A DNA stretch of 64,000 nt from Nocardia sp. NRRL S-836 (GCF_001279525.1 NZ_LGDY01000025.1:62001-126000), one strand, 5' to 3'. Positions 1 to 8,257 are shown, counted from the first letter of the stretch. The notes: generated by a model from the letters alone, not told the origin. Made by a program: numbers and translations.

Positions 1-729
1 ATGGCGCGCAAGATCGTCGAGGCGGTCGTGCGGCAGCTGGTGGAGAAGCTCAAGACCGAGGTGCGGCAGGCGTTCAGCGGCACGCGGTCGCGGCGGCCGA
101 GCATCCACCGCAACTCGCGCAACTTCGACTTCCGCGCCACGATCAGGGCGAACCTGCGGCGTTACCGGCCGGAGGAGCGCAAGCTCTCGATCGAACACGC
201 GAAGTTCTTCTCCCGCACCAAGACCCACGTCGAGCAGTGGCAGGTCGTCCTGCTGGTGGACCAGTCCGGGTCGATGACCGGCTCGGTGATCCACTCGGCG
301 GTGACGGCGGCCTGCCTGTGGGGCCTGCCGGGGCTGCGCACGCACCTGGTCGCGTTCGACACGAACGTGGTGGACCTGACCTCGGACGTGACCGACCCGG
401 TGGAGCTGCTGATGAAGGTGCAGCTCGGCGGCGGCACGGACATCGCGAGGGCCGCCGAGTACGGCGCCGGTCTCGTGGACAGCCCGCGCAGGGCGGTCGT
501 CGCGATCATCAGCGACTTCTACGAGGGTGGCAACCCCGATCGCCTGGTCAGGACGGTGAAGGGCCTGTGCGAGCAGGGCACCCACGTGCTGTGCCTGGCC
601 GCGCTCGACGAGCAGGCGAACCCGGACTACGACCGCGTGCTGGGCCAGCGCCTGGCGAACGCGGGCGCCCACGTCGGCGCGATGACCCCTGGCGAGCTCG
701 CGGAATTCGTTGCGGAGAAACTCAGGTGA
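1..729 (+). CDS. VWA (von Willebrand factor A) domain protein, 5' end cut by window
   Basis: The reading frame is open from the first base to a TGA at 727-729, so the true start is probably upstream of the window. The 242 visible residues hold a VWA/CoxE-like domain with an intact MIDAS metal site: DQSGSM near residue 87, then a conserved GGGTDI near residue 142 and an SD pair near residue 171. An Arg/Lys-rich segment precedes it. VWA proteins of this type usually act with MoxR-type AAA+ ATPases as metal-dependent binding or chaperone modules; that partner would lie upstream and is not visible. The stop overlaps the GTG of the downstream SWIM gene by 4 bp (GTGA), implying one operon with coupled translation. 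The domain is clear, the biological role is not. Confidence 0.85.
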   Translation: MARKIVEAVVRQLVEKLKTEVRQAFSGTRSRRPSIHRNSRNFDFRATIRANLRRYRPEERKLSIEHAKFFSRTKTHVEQWQVVLLVDQSGSMTGSVIHSAVTAACLWGLPGLRTHLVAFDTNVVDLTSDVTDPVELLMKVQLGGGTDIARAAEYGAGLVDSPRRAVVAIISDFYEGGNPDRLVRTVKGLCEQGTHVLCLAALDEQANPDYDRVLGQRLANAGAHVGAMTPGELAEFVAEKLR

Positions 730-2528
730 CCAGACCCGACCTGCTCGCGCTCACGCCGGACGCCCTCGCGGCGCTCGCCAACCGCGGCCTGGTGAAGCGC
801 GCGGCCAAGGAGCTCGACGCGGGCGTCCTGCCCGTGCTCGACACCGACCCGGCCGGTGCCGTGCAGGGCAAGTTCCCCGACGGCACGACGACGACCCTGC
901 CCCCGAACACCGCGCTCGACGCGGCATCGTGCAGCTGCGGCGCGGCCGGCGTGTGCCGCCACCGCATCGCCGTTGTCCTGGCGTACCAACGCACCCAGGA
1001 CGTGGCCGAGCCGGTGGAGCTGTGGTCGCCCGGTGCGGTGACCGACGACGACCTGACGGCGTTGATGGGCGAACGCACGCTGCGCCGTGCCCGCAGGGCG
1101 TTTCAGGCCGGCTACCGCGCGAAGCTGCGCCGTCCGACCGCGACCGACCCGACGGCCCAGGCGGAGCTGCCGACGTGCACGGTGACGTTCCTCGTGCCCG
1201 GCGACCTGGCTTATGTCCACACCGACGCCGTGCACCGCGAGGAGGCGACGGCACTGGCGGTGTGGGCGTTCCGCGCGGCCGACGCGGCGGGCGCCGACAC
1301 CGTGGACGTCGGCGGATCCCCCACCACCGCAACGGACCTGACCGCGGTCACCGACCTGCTCGACCAGCTCCTGCTCGACGGCGCCACGAACGCGAGCGAG
1401 GTCCTCGACGCCGCCTGGCAGCGCCTGCACCGCGACCTGACCGCCCAGCGCCTGCACTGGCCGGCCGCGGTGATCACCGACCTGCTCGCCCAGCTCGCCG
1501 CCTACCGCACCCGCAACGCCGACTACGAGGCCGAGCACTTCGCCGCACTGCTCACCGAACTGCACGCCCGCACCACCGCGACCGGCCCCCGAGCCGAGGT
1601 CCTCGGCTTCGACGAACCGGCGGAAACCCCGCTGCGCCGCGTCCGCCTGACGGCCCTGGGCGCCCGCCTGCGCACCGACACCACCGCCGACGTCTACTTC
1701 GCCTCGGGCGACGTGGTCCTGGTCCAACGCGACACCCCGCTGCGCACCGCCCAGCGCCTGGCCGCGTCGAACGTCGTCTCCGAGTCGGCCACCCGCAACG
1801 CGAGCCGCGCGGTGACCCTGAAGACCAGCCGCATCGCCAAGACCTCACTCACCCCCGTCGGCACCTCCTGGGACGACCTGCCACACCCCCTGGTGGTCGC
1901 CGACTACCCCGCGACCGCCGCCCACCTCGCCGACCTCCCACCCCGCCAGGTCCGCGCCCGCGTCGAGGCCGAACTGGTCCGCGCGGTGCGCGTCACCGAC
2001 GTCTCCGACGTGTCCTACGACCCCGCCGCCCAACGCCTGACAGCCACCCTGCACAACCCGACCGGCACCTGCGCCTTGGAGGCCTCCCACCGCGCCGTGG
2101 CACCACACGCCCTCGACGCCTTGGCCACTGCCTTGCGCGCCACCCCGACCACCATCACCGGTTCCGTCCGCAGACACCGCGGCACCCTGGTCGTCGACCC
2201 GCTGGCCGTGCACACCGACGCGGGCGTGGTGGTGCTGGACCTGGCCACCGACACCTCCCCGCAACCGCTGCCGCCAGGCGGAGCCGGCGCCGACCCGCTG
2301 ACCGCGGCGATCGACAGCGCACTGACGGTCCTGGCCGAGGCCGCACACCGCGGCCTGGACCACCTGCCGGCCGGCCTGCTCACCCGCACCCGCGAGGTCG
2401 CCGCCCACCTGCACCGCCTCGGCCTGCGCACGGCGGCGACACAGGTCGTTGCGTTCGCCGATGCGCCGGGCACGCAGGCCTGGTTGGGCGCGCATTTGCG
2501 GCTGTTGGTGACGGCTGACGCACGCTGA
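726..2528 (+). CDS. SWIM zinc-finger domain protein
   Basis: 600 aa from a GTG that overlaps the VWA stop (GTGA). I reject an upstream extension of this frame because it is antisense-like Arg/Gly-rich sequence running inside the VWA gene. A SWIM finger (CxC...CxH) is visible near residues 66-80 as SCSCG followed by CRHR, a predicted zinc and nucleic-acid or protein binding module. The rest, about 500 residues, is Ala/Thr/Leu-rich with no other motif I recognise. SWIM proteins encoded beside VWA and MoxR ATPase genes are a recurring actinobacterial arrangement of unknown function. The last third of the gene uses CCC/ACC-rich codons but stays in frame. Confidence 0.85.
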   Translation: MTRPDLLALTPDALAALANRGLVKRAAKELDAGVLPVLDTDPAGAVQGKFPDGTTTTLPPNTALDAASCSCGAAGVCRHRIAVVLAYQRTQDVAEPVELWSPGAVTDDDLTALMGERTLRRARRAFQAGYRAKLRRPTATDPTAQAELPTCTVTFLVPGDLAYVHTDAVHREEATALAVWAFRAADAAGADTVDVGGSPTTATDLTAVTDLLDQLLLDGATNASEVLDAAWQRLHRDLTAQRLHWPAAVITDLLAQLAAYRTRNADYEAEHFAALLTELHARTTATGPRAEVLGFDEPAETPLRRVRLTALGARLRTDTTADVYFASGDVVLVQRDTPLRTAQRLAASNVVSESATRNASRAVTLKTSRIAKTSLTPVGTSWDDLPHPLVVADYPATAAHLADLPPRQVRARVEAELVRAVRVTDVSDVSYDPAAQRLTATLHNPTGTCALEASHRAVAPHALDALATALRATPTTITGSVRRHRGTLVVDPLAVHTDAGVVVLDLATDTSPQPLPPGGAGADPLTAAIDSALTVLAEAAHRGLDHLPAGLLTRTREVAAHLHRLGLRTAATQVVAFADAPGTQAWLGAHLRLLVTADAR

Positions 2529-2598
2529 CGGCGGGCGGGATGGAGCGGTTCGGCCGGGCCGATCGGCGGGCACAGCGGGCGGCGGCGGAGTGGGTGGT

Positions 2599-2715
2599 CG
2601 GCAGGGCCGAGAGGTCGGCAGGGCCGGGCTGAGCGGCGGAGTGGACGTCGGCAGGGCGGAGTGGGCGTCGGCAGGGCCGAGAGGTCGGCAGGGCCGAGAG
2701 GTCGACACGGCCGGG
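2599..2715. repeat. Imperfect GC-rich direct repeats (GTCGGCAGGGCCGAGAG type)
   Basis: This is the left part of a 720-bp gene-free gap (2529-3249) between two convergent genes. The motif GTCGGCAGGGCCGAGAG or a close variant recurs at least five times, interspersed with a GGGCTGAGCGGC element. Short open frames on either strand here have skewed Gly/Arg/Ala composition and no ribosome binding site, so I see no gene. The stretch 2716-3036 is similarly low in complexity, with scattered CGGACTGG and GGCTGG words, and nothing else recognisable. Function unknown. Confidence 0.5.
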
Positions 2716-3036
2716 CTGAGCGGCACAGCTGCCCCGGTGTCACGGGCGGACTGGTGGCGGGACCGGGCTGGCGGTACGGCTGGACGGCTGCGTGGTCGGG
2801 CTGGTTGTACGGCTGGACAGGGGCGCGGCTGACCGGTGACGCGGTCGGGCAGGTGGCGTGGGCGGACTGGTGCACGAGACCTGGACTTCGGCGGCGAGCA
2901 GGCCACGCAGGCACGTGCCCATGGGTGTGCCCAGGGCTTGTAGATGCGCAACCAGGGCTCGTGGGCGGTTGGACGGGGCGCGAGGGCGGGGTGCGAGGGC
3001 TCGGGCCGGTGCGGTAACGCAGCGACACGGGACCGC

Positions 3037-3233
3037 GGATCCCTCGGCAACCCGGCCACGCGGCTCCTCCGGCAACCCGGCCACGCGAATCCCCGGCAAC
3101 CCGATCACGCGGATCCCCCGGCAACTCGATCACGCGGATGCTCCGGCAACCCGGCCACGCGGGTGCCCCAACAACCCGGCAACGCAAATCCCCGGCAACC
3201 CAGCCACGCGGCTCCCCCAGCAGCCGGTCACGC
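3037..3233. repeat. Tandem array of eight imperfect 24-25 bp units
   Basis: Units begin at 3037, 3062, 3087, 3111, 3136, 3161, 3186 and 3210. Five are 25 bp and three are 24 bp. They share a core close to CCGGCAACCCGGCCACGC, and a ninth partial unit follows. There are no unique spacers, so it is not a CRISPR array. Alternating 24/25 bp units cannot keep one reading frame, so it is not a coding repeat. It lies between the 3' ends of the SWIM gene and the ArsR-like gene and ends about 15 bp before the latter's stop. It could be a minisatellite, a protein-binding array or a termination zone. Confidence 0.75.
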
Positions 3234-3249
3234 CGGTCCCCCGGCGGGG

Positions 3250-4170
3250 TCAGGTGAGCAGTTCCCAGCCGCGTCTGGTCAGGCGGTGGCGGACGGAGCG
3301 GCCGTTGCGGTGGGTCGAGACGAAGCCCGCTGTGCGCAGGGCGGTTGCGTGCTGGGAGGCGGTGGGCAGGCTGATGCCCACGTGTTTGGCGAGTTCGGTG
3401 GTGGTGCGTTCGGAGGTGAGGGCGCGCAGCACCAGTGTGCGGGTGCGGCCGAGGGCCAGTTCCAGTGAGGCGCCGCTCGGCTGGGGTGTGGCGACGGGGT
3501 AGAACAGCAGCGGTTGCGGTTCGGCGAACATCGAGACGGCCGGGCGGGTCAGGCCGTGCAGCACCGGGACGATCAGCATGCCGGTGCCGCGCAGGGCGAT
3601 TTCGGTGTCCCAGGCCAGTTCCACGTGCAGGGCGGGCGCGGTCCAGGAGATCGCCGGGTGCAGGTTGCCGAGCAGGTCTCCGAGGCCGCGTGTCACGGCC
3701 TGGCTGGACCGCAGGCGCACCTCGGCGTCGAACGCCTGGCGGGTCTCCGGCCAGTTGTGCTCGATGAGGTCGCGGTAGCCGGTGTGCAGTGCCGCGCGCA
3801 GGTCCTGGCGTGAGGTCGGGGTGCCGGCGGCGAACGACCGCAGCCACGGTGAGGTCGTGCCGAGCATGTTCGCGATCTGGTCGCGGACGCGGGTGGCGGG
3901 CACGTCGAGGACCTGGCGGACGGCCTCGTCGAAGTCGGCGCGCGCGGAGTTGAAGAAGTCCGGGATGAACCGTCCCGGCCGGACGAGCTCGGCGAGCGGG
4001 CGGATCTGCGGTAGCAGCAGGCGGTCCCAGTTGCCGCTGTGCACCGTGAACACCAGTTCGTACATCGGCAGCGGGGCCGGTGCGAAACGGGTGCGGGCCA
4101 GATCTTCCAGCTCGAAGAGAATCGTGAGTCCGCGTCCCCTGGGCGCGGATTCTGACAACACTATCGGCAT
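3250..4170 (-). CDS. ArsR-type winged-helix transcriptional regulator (DUF5937-like)
   Basis: 306 aa. I chose the ATG at 4170 over the one seven codons upstream because GGGGGGAAG lies just before it as a strong ribosome binding site. Residues 1-225 form an uncharacterised sensor-like region (many Leu/Arg, motif NWDRLLLPQIRPL). Residues about 235-306 are an ArsR-like winged helix: LVLRALTSERTTTELAKHVG, then a recognition helix SLPTASQHATALRTAG and a basic wing. This long architecture is common in actinobacteria. The gene is transcribed convergently with the SWIM gene across the repeat-filled gap. It lies downstream of the TetR gene in the same direction, about 95 bp away. Ligand and targets cannot be told from sequence. 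Confidence 0.8.
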   Translation of the reverse strand: MPIVLSESAPRGRGLTILFELEDLARTRFAPAPLPMYELVFTVHSGNWDRLLLPQIRPLAELVRPGRFIPDFFNSARADFDEAVRQVLDVPATRVRDQIANMLGTTSPWLRSFAAGTPTSRQDLRAALHTGYRDLIEHNWPETRQAFDAEVRLRSSQAVTRGLGDLLGNLHPAISWTAPALHVELAWDTEIALRGTGMLIVPVLHGLTRPAVSMFAEPQPLLFYPVATPQPSGASLELALGRTRTLVLRALTSERTTTELAKHVGISLPTASQHATALRTAGFVSTHRNGRSVRHRLTRRGWELLT

Positions 4171-4265
4171 ATGCTTCCCCCCGGAGTGCATGCACTTCCG
4201 ACGGTACGCAGCTTTCGTTGTCCGGTCTCAGAGTTGTTCCGATGTACAACGATCGGTGGACAAAC

Positions 4266-4826
4266 TCAGACCAGCGGGCCGTCCTGCTCGGTGAGCTTCA
4301 GCAGCAGGTCACGGGTGCTTTCGCGGTGTTCGCGGGTCTCCTGGCCGGGCCACAGCAGATCGGCCAGCGTCACCCCGTCGAGTGCACGGGAAATGAGGTC
4401 GGCGCGCTGCGGGTGCAGTCCGTCCGAATCGGTTTGCTGCCGCCAGCGGTCGGCCGCGGCGTCGATGCGCCGCTGCACCTCGGGAACACCCAGCAGGGCC
4501 GTTACGACGGACGGGTGAGCCCATAGATCGTCTTCTTCTTCGGCGAACGTGGCACGAATGTGCGCGCGCGTCCACCGTCCCGGCGTGTCCTCGGGTTCGA
4601 GGAGCTTCTCGACGGTGGCGTCGTAGTGCTCGAACCAGTCGTCGATCAGGCCGGCGAGCAACGCCTGCTTGGTGCGGAAGTGGTGCAGCAGGCCGCCCTT
4701 GGACACGCCCGCCTCTTTGGCCACGGCGTCGAGGCTGACGTTCGGGCCGAACGCGACCAACGCGCGTGCGGCCGCGTCGAGCACCTCACGGCGTGTGCGG
4801 GGTGCGTTGCGCTGCTCTCCGGGCAT
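4266..4826 (-). CDS. TetR family repressor, probable controller of the divergent MFS pump
   Basis: 186 aa from ATG 4826; a TTG three codons further upstream is possible. The N-terminal helix-turn-helix is clear near residues 30-55 (VSLDAVAKEAGVSKGGLLHHF), followed by a helical ligand-binding domain rich in Trp, Asp and Glu. On the minus strand TAGGTT lies 7 nt before the ATG with no Shine-Dalgarno sequence, suggesting a leaderless mRNA. The gene is divergent from the MFS exporter at 4900, and a perfect 14-bp palindrome sits between the two promoters. This is the usual layout of drug-pump repressors such as LfrR/LfrA and QacR/QacA, so auto-regulation plus pump control is inferred. Confidence 0.88.
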   Translation of the reverse strand: MPGEQRNAPRTRREVLDAAARALVAFGPNVSLDAVAKEAGVSKGGLLHHFRTKQALLAGLIDDWFEHYDATVEKLLEPEDTPGRWTRAHIRATFAEEEDDLWAHPSVVTALLGVPEVQRRIDAAADRWRQQTDSDGLHPQRADLISRALDGVTLADLLWPGQETREHRESTRDLLLKLTEQDGPLV

Positions 4827-4833
4827 GGCGATC

Positions 4834-4878
4834 AACCTATCGTTTTGCTAGCCGACCGTCCGGACGGTACGTTAGGTT
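4834..4878. promoter_or_regulatory. Divergent promoter pair with TetR-type operator
   Basis: A minus-strand TAGGTT -10-like hexamer (4839-4834) faces the TetR gene and a plus-strand TAGGTT (4873-4878) faces the MFS gene. Between them, at 4855-4868, is the perfect 14-bp palindrome ACCGTCCGGACGGT. A repressor bound there would block both promoters. The palindrome and hexamers are seen directly. The assignment to the adjacent TetR protein is inferred from layout. Confidence 0.7.
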
Positions 4879-4899
4879 GACCAGGTCTGAGGAGGGGTC

Positions 4900-6255
4900 A
4901 TGCGCAGGTGGGCGGCACTCGGGGTGCTCGCGCTCGCGTTGTTGTTGATCGCCGTCGACGCCACGGTGCTGGCACTGGCGTTGCCCGCGCTGCAACGGGA
5001 CCTGGCGCCGTCGGCGGCCGAGGTGTTGTGGATCGGTGACGTCTACTCGTTCGTGCTGGGTGGCCTGCTCGTCACGATGGGCACGCTCGGCGACCGGATC
5101 GGCCGCAAGAAGCTGCTGCTGACCGGCGCTTTCGGGTTCGGGGCCGCGTCGGTGCTGGCGGCGTTCGCGCCCACGGCGGGCTGGCTGATCGTCGCGCGGG
5201 CGCTGCTCGGCGTGGCGGGCGCGACGATCATGCCGTCGACGCTGTCGATCATCAGGAACATGTTCACAGACCCCGTGGAACGCACACGGGCGGTCGCAGT
5301 GTGGGCGGGCATGGCGACCGCGGGCGCGGCGCTCGGGCCGTTGGTCGGCGGTGTGCTGCTGGAGCACTTCTGGTGGGGGTCGGTGTTCATCATCAACCTG
5401 CCGGTGATGGTGCTGCTGGTGGTGTTCGGCGCCATCTGGCTGCCCGAGTCGCGTGACCCGGCGCCGGGGCCGTTCGACCTGGTGTCCGCGGCGCTGTCGG
5501 CGGTCGGGGTGGTGCCGCTGGTGTACGCGGTCAAACAGGTCGCGCTGGTCGGTCCGTCGTGGACGGCATTGGGCGCCGCAGTGGCCGGGGTGGCCGGGGT
5601 GTGGCTGTTCGTGCGGCGGCAGCAGCGCTCCGAGCACCCGGTGTTCGACGTGGGGCTGTTCCGCAAGCCGGCGTTCTCCGGCGCGGTCGGGGCCACGGTG
5701 ATCGCGGTGTTCGCGCTGACCGGGCTGGTGTTCTTCCTGTCGCAGTACTTCCAGAACGTGCTGGGCTACTCGCCGCTGGAGGCCGGGCTGCGCGAGCTGC
5801 CGCTCGGGATCGCGGGTCTGGTGGTGATCGCGTTCATCGGGCCGGTGGTGCGGCGCCTGGGCACGGGACGGGCGATCGCCGCGGGACTGCTGGCGAGCGC
5901 CGGTGGGCTGGCGCTGATCGGCGTGTCGGCGGCCTACGCGGCGATCGCCGTGGCGTTGGTGGTCATCGGCGGTGGCGTCGGGCTGGCGCTGACCCTGACC
6001 ACGGACGCGGTGGTGTCGGCGGTGCCCGCGGAGAAGGCCGGCGCGGCCTCGGCGGTGTCGGAGACCGGGTACGAGCTCGGTGCGGCGCTGGGGATCGCGG
6101 TGCTCGGGACGGTGTTGTCGGCGTGGGCGGCGTCGAGCACGTTCACGGAGGCGGTGCAGGGCACGGCGCTGGTCGCGGCGGCGCTGCTGACCGCGGCGGC
6201 AGGGGTGGCCTATTGGCTGATCCCGTCCGGAACGGCCGTGTCCACCGAGCGCTGA
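4900..6255 (+). CDS. MFS drug-type efflux transporter (DHA2 family)
   Basis: 451 aa from ATG 4900 with GAGGAGGGG just upstream. Long hydrophobic segments fill the protein; the count is consistent with the 14-helix DHA2 (EmrB/QacA/LfrA) proton antiporters. The loop motif GDRIGRKK near residue 65 and the helix-5 motif ending GPLVGGVLL near residue 150 are typical of this family. Substrates are probably cationic or amphipathic drugs, but specificity cannot be predicted. Expression is probably governed by the divergent TetR through the palindrome at 4855-4868. The 3' end nearly meets the next, convergent, MFS gene. Confidence 0.88.
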   Translation: MRRWAALGVLALALLLIAVDATVLALALPALQRDLAPSAAEVLWIGDVYSFVLGGLLVTMGTLGDRIGRKKLLLTGAFGFGAASVLAAFAPTAGWLIVARALLGVAGATIMPSTLSIIRNMFTDPVERTRAVAVWAGMATAGAALGPLVGGVLLEHFWWGSVFIINLPVMVLLVVFGAIWLPESRDPAPGPFDLVSAALSAVGVVPLVYAVKQVALVGPSWTALGAAVAGVAGVWLFVRRQQRSEHPVFDVGLFRKPAFSGAVGATVIAVFALTGLVFFLSQYFQNVLGYSPLEAGLRELPLGIAGLVVIAFIGPVVRRLGTGRAIAAGLLASAGGLALIGVSAAYAAIAVALVVIGGGVGLALTLTTDAVVSAVPAEKAGAASAVSETGYELGAALGIAVLGTVLSAWAASSTFTEAVQGTALVAAALLTAAAGVAYWLIPSGTAVSTER

Positions 6256-6272
6256 GCCTGACTCAGGTGCGC
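6249..6272. terminator. Possible shared hairpin between convergent MFS genes
   Basis: GCGCTGAG and CTCAG-GT-GCGC flank a 5-nt loop, giving a 9-bp stem with a two-base bulge that spans both stop codons. It could act as a bidirectional terminator. There is no U-tract. Confidence 0.35.
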
Positions 6273-7591
6273 GGCCAGCGTTCGTGGTGGTCGTCGATGC
6301 GGAACGCGTGCGCGTGCCGCCACGCTCCCCCGGCCGGCACCGCGTCGCACAGGTGGTCGTGGTCCGGGTCGAGGTCGTCGTGGACGTGCTCGACGACCTC
6401 GGGGTCGGCCGCCGGCCACAGGCGGATCGCGACCACCGCGGCCGCCGCGGCGATCACACCGAGGACCGCGAACGCCGTCGCGGTGCCGCTCGCGCTCGCG
6501 ACCCAGCCGGCCAGCGGGTAGCAGACGAGCCAGCACGCGTGCGACAGCGCGAAGTCCGCCGCGAACACCGCGGGGCGGTCGGTCTCACCGGCGGAGCGGC
6601 GCAGCAGCCGCGCTCCCGGCGTCAGCGCGAAGGAGCACCCCGCGCCGATCAACGCCCACAGCACGAGCACCCCGGTCCAGTGCGCCGAGACGGAGGTGGT
6701 GCCGATGGCCAGCAGCGCGGTCAGCGCGACGCAGGCGCGCAGCACGACCACGCGGTCGGCCACCCGGTCGAGCAGTCCCGGCAGCACGAGCGCGGCGGCG
6801 AGCGAGCCGATTCCGTTGGCCGCCAAGGCGATCGCGACGTCCGGGGCGCCGCGGCCGAGCACGTCGCGGACGTGGACGACGGTGTCGACGAGCACCACGG
6901 ACCCGGCGGCCGCGGCGGCGAGGTGCACGGCGAGCAGGCCGCGCAGCCGCGGCGTCGCCAGGTAGATGCGGATGCCGCGGGTCGTCGCCCGGTACCGGCC
7001 GCCCTTGCGGGGCACGGGTCGCGGGCGCGGCAGCACGACCGAGACCACCAACGCGGCCGAGGCGGCGAACCCGGCCGCTGTCCCGATGAACAGGTGGCCG
7101 GAGGACACGACCGTGAGCAGCGCGGCGGCGATCGCCGGGCTGAGCAGGCCCTCCAGGTCGTAGGCCAGCCGCGACAACGTGAGCGCGCGGGTGTACTCGC
7201 GTTCGTCGGGCAGCACGTCCGGGATGGTCGCCTGGAACATCGGCGTGAACGCCGCCGAAGCCGACTGCAGCACGAAGATCAGCACGTAGACGTGCCACAC
7301 CTGGTCCACCCAGGGCAGCGCCACCGCCACGGCCGCGCGCACCAGGTCCAGCGCCACGAGCACCGCGCGCCGGGGCAGGGCGCCGAGCACCGCGGCGGCG
7401 ATCGGGGCCACGCCGACGTAGGCCACCATCTTGACCGCCAGCGCGGTGCCGAGCACCGCTCCCGCGTCCGGCCCGGCCAGGTCGTAGGCGAGCAGGCCGA
7501 GCGCGACGGTCGCCAGGCCGGTGCCGGTGAGCGCGACGACCTGCGCGCCGAACAGGTGGCGATAGGCGCGGTTGCGCAGCACGGTGTGCAT
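6263..7591 (-). CDS. MFS transporter with His/Asp-rich C-terminus, probable metal exporter
   Basis: 442 aa from ATG 7591. A TATAG-T hexamer lies 7 nt upstream and there is no Shine-Dalgarno sequence, so the mRNA is probably leaderless. About 12 hydrophobic segments are seen. The cytoplasmic tail is strikingly rich in metal ligands: HVHDDLDPDHDHLCD, then HAHAF and DDHHERW. Such tails occur in MFS metal exporters of the NreB type. The divergent gene at 7707 encodes an ArsR protein with a likely alpha-5 metal site, and a palindrome overlaps this gene's -10 hexamer. Metal-induced export of nickel, cobalt or zinc is therefore inferred. The identity of the metal cannot be read from sequence. Confidence 0.82.
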   Translation of the reverse strand: MHTVLRNRAYRHLFGAQVVALTGTGLATVALGLLAYDLAGPDAGAVLGTALAVKMVAYVGVAPIAAAVLGALPRRAVLVALDLVRAAVAVALPWVDQVWHVYVLIFVLQSASAAFTPMFQATIPDVLPDEREYTRALTLSRLAYDLEGLLSPAIAAALLTVVSSGHLFIGTAAGFAASAALVVSVVLPRPRPVPRKGGRYRATTRGIRIYLATPRLRGLLAVHLAAAAAGSVVLVDTVVHVRDVLGRGAPDVAIALAANGIGSLAAALVLPGLLDRVADRVVVLRACVALTALLAIGTTSVSAHWTGVLVLWALIGAGCSFALTPGARLLRRSAGETDRPAVFAADFALSHACWLVCYPLAGWVASASGTATAFAVLGVIAAAAAVVAIRLWPAADPEVVEHVHDDLDPDHDHLCDAVPAGGAWRHAHAFRIDDHHERWPRT

Positions 7592-7598
7592 GCGCGGC

Positions 7599-7616
7599 AC
7601 TATATGTGCACATGTA
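7599..7616. promoter_or_regulatory. ArsR-type operator overlapping the exporter -10 element
   Basis: A near-perfect 16-bp inverted repeat TATATGTGCACATGTA (7601-7616, one mismatched pair) has the perfect core ATGTGCACAT (7604-7613). It overlaps the minus-strand -10-like hexamer TATAGT (7604-7599) of the MFS exporter. AT-rich inverted repeats of this kind are the usual targets of ArsR/SmtB metal sensors. The regulator is inferred to be the divergent gene. Confidence 0.68.
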
Positions 7617-7706
7617 CGCACGCGTCGACGTTGCAACAACCCATCCCTGGCAACTGCAAGGAGATGGCACGGCGCACGCCGCGCTGTCGCGGCAGGGTGA
7701 CAACAT

Positions 7707-8069
7707 GTGCTGATGCGCGCACGCGAGCACGGGTCGACGACGGAGCCCTGGCGGCAGCTGCCGTCCGGCGAGCACGTCGAGGCCGCCGTCGACGGGTTCC
7801 GGATGCTGGCCGACCCCACGCGGCTGCGCATGCTGTGGCTGCTGTGCGGCGACGAGTACGACGTCACCACGCTCGCGGAGAAGGTCGGGATCGCGCGGCC
7901 CGCGGTATCACAGCACCTGGCGAAGCTGCGCCTGACCGGGCTGGTCACGGTGCGTCGCGACGGCCGGCGCTCGGTCTACCGGGCGCGCGGCGGGCATGTG
8001 CGCCGGTTGCTGTTCGAGGCGGTCAACGCCGCCGACCACCACCTGACCGGCAAGCCCGACCACGACTGA
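7707..8069 (+). CDS. ArsR/SmtB family metal-sensing repressor
   Basis: 120 aa from GTG 7707, with GGGTGA six bases upstream; ATG 7713 is an alternative. The winged helix is clear: FRMLADPTRLRMLWLL, then the recognition helix ARPAVSQHLAKLRLTG and the wing VRRDGRRSVY. The C-terminal helix reads GGHVRRLLFEAVNAADHH. This fits the alpha-5 interhelical metal site (paired His separated by about 12 residues) known from SmtB, CzrA and NmtR. There is no CxC alpha-3 site, so arsenic sensing is unlikely. It is divergent from the His-rich MFS exporter, with a palindromic operator between them, and probably derepresses export when Zn, Ni or Co binds. Confidence 0.87.
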   Translation: MLMRAREHGSTTEPWRQLPSGEHVEAAVDGFRMLADPTRLRMLWLLCGDEYDVTTLAEKVGIARPAVSQHLAKLRLTGLVTVRRDGRRSVYRARGGHVRRLLFEAVNAADHHLTGKPDHD

Positions 8070-8076
8070 GCGGGCG

Positions 8077-8238
8077 TCAGTCCTTCGGCTGACCCGCGCC
8101 GGCCAGCCGCTCGTGCAGGCGCTCCCTGATCTGGTCCGGCGTGTAGGCGGCCCGGCGGCGCTGGTTGCGGGCCACGAGAGCGCCACTGGCCGCGACACCG
8201 GCGAACGCGGCGATGCCGAGCACCTTCCAGAGCTTCAT
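8077..8238 (-). CDS. Small single-pass membrane protein (53 aa)
   Basis: ATG 8238 to TGA 8077. The sequence is MKLWKVLGIAAFAGVAA followed by a short hydrophobic stretch, a basic stop-transfer (ARNQRRR) and an amphipathic tail, YTPDQIRERLHERL. This fits a one-helix, N-terminally anchored protein. It lies tail to tail with the ArsR gene (8069) and divergent from the papain-like gene at 8258. Amino-acid composition and codon use look genuine for so short a frame, and similar small proteins are common in related actinobacteria. Function unknown. Confidence 0.7.
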   Translation of the reverse strand: MKLWKVLGIAAFAGVAASGALVARNQRRRAAYTPDQIRERLHERLAGAGQPKD

Positions 8239-8243
8239 GTGCC

Positions 8244-8249
8244 TAGGCT
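8244..8249 (+). promoter_or_regulatory. -10-like TAGGCT for a leaderless gene
   Basis: TAGGCT lies 8 nt before the ATG at 8258 and no Shine-Dalgarno sequence is present. The spacing fits transcription starting at or next to the start codon. Confidence 0.55.
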
Positions 8250-8257
8250 ACGTGGTC

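Noticed and set aside
3037..3233. Possible CRISPR array
   Set aside because: The repeated units are contiguous without unique spacers, unit length varies by one base, and there are no cas genes in the window.
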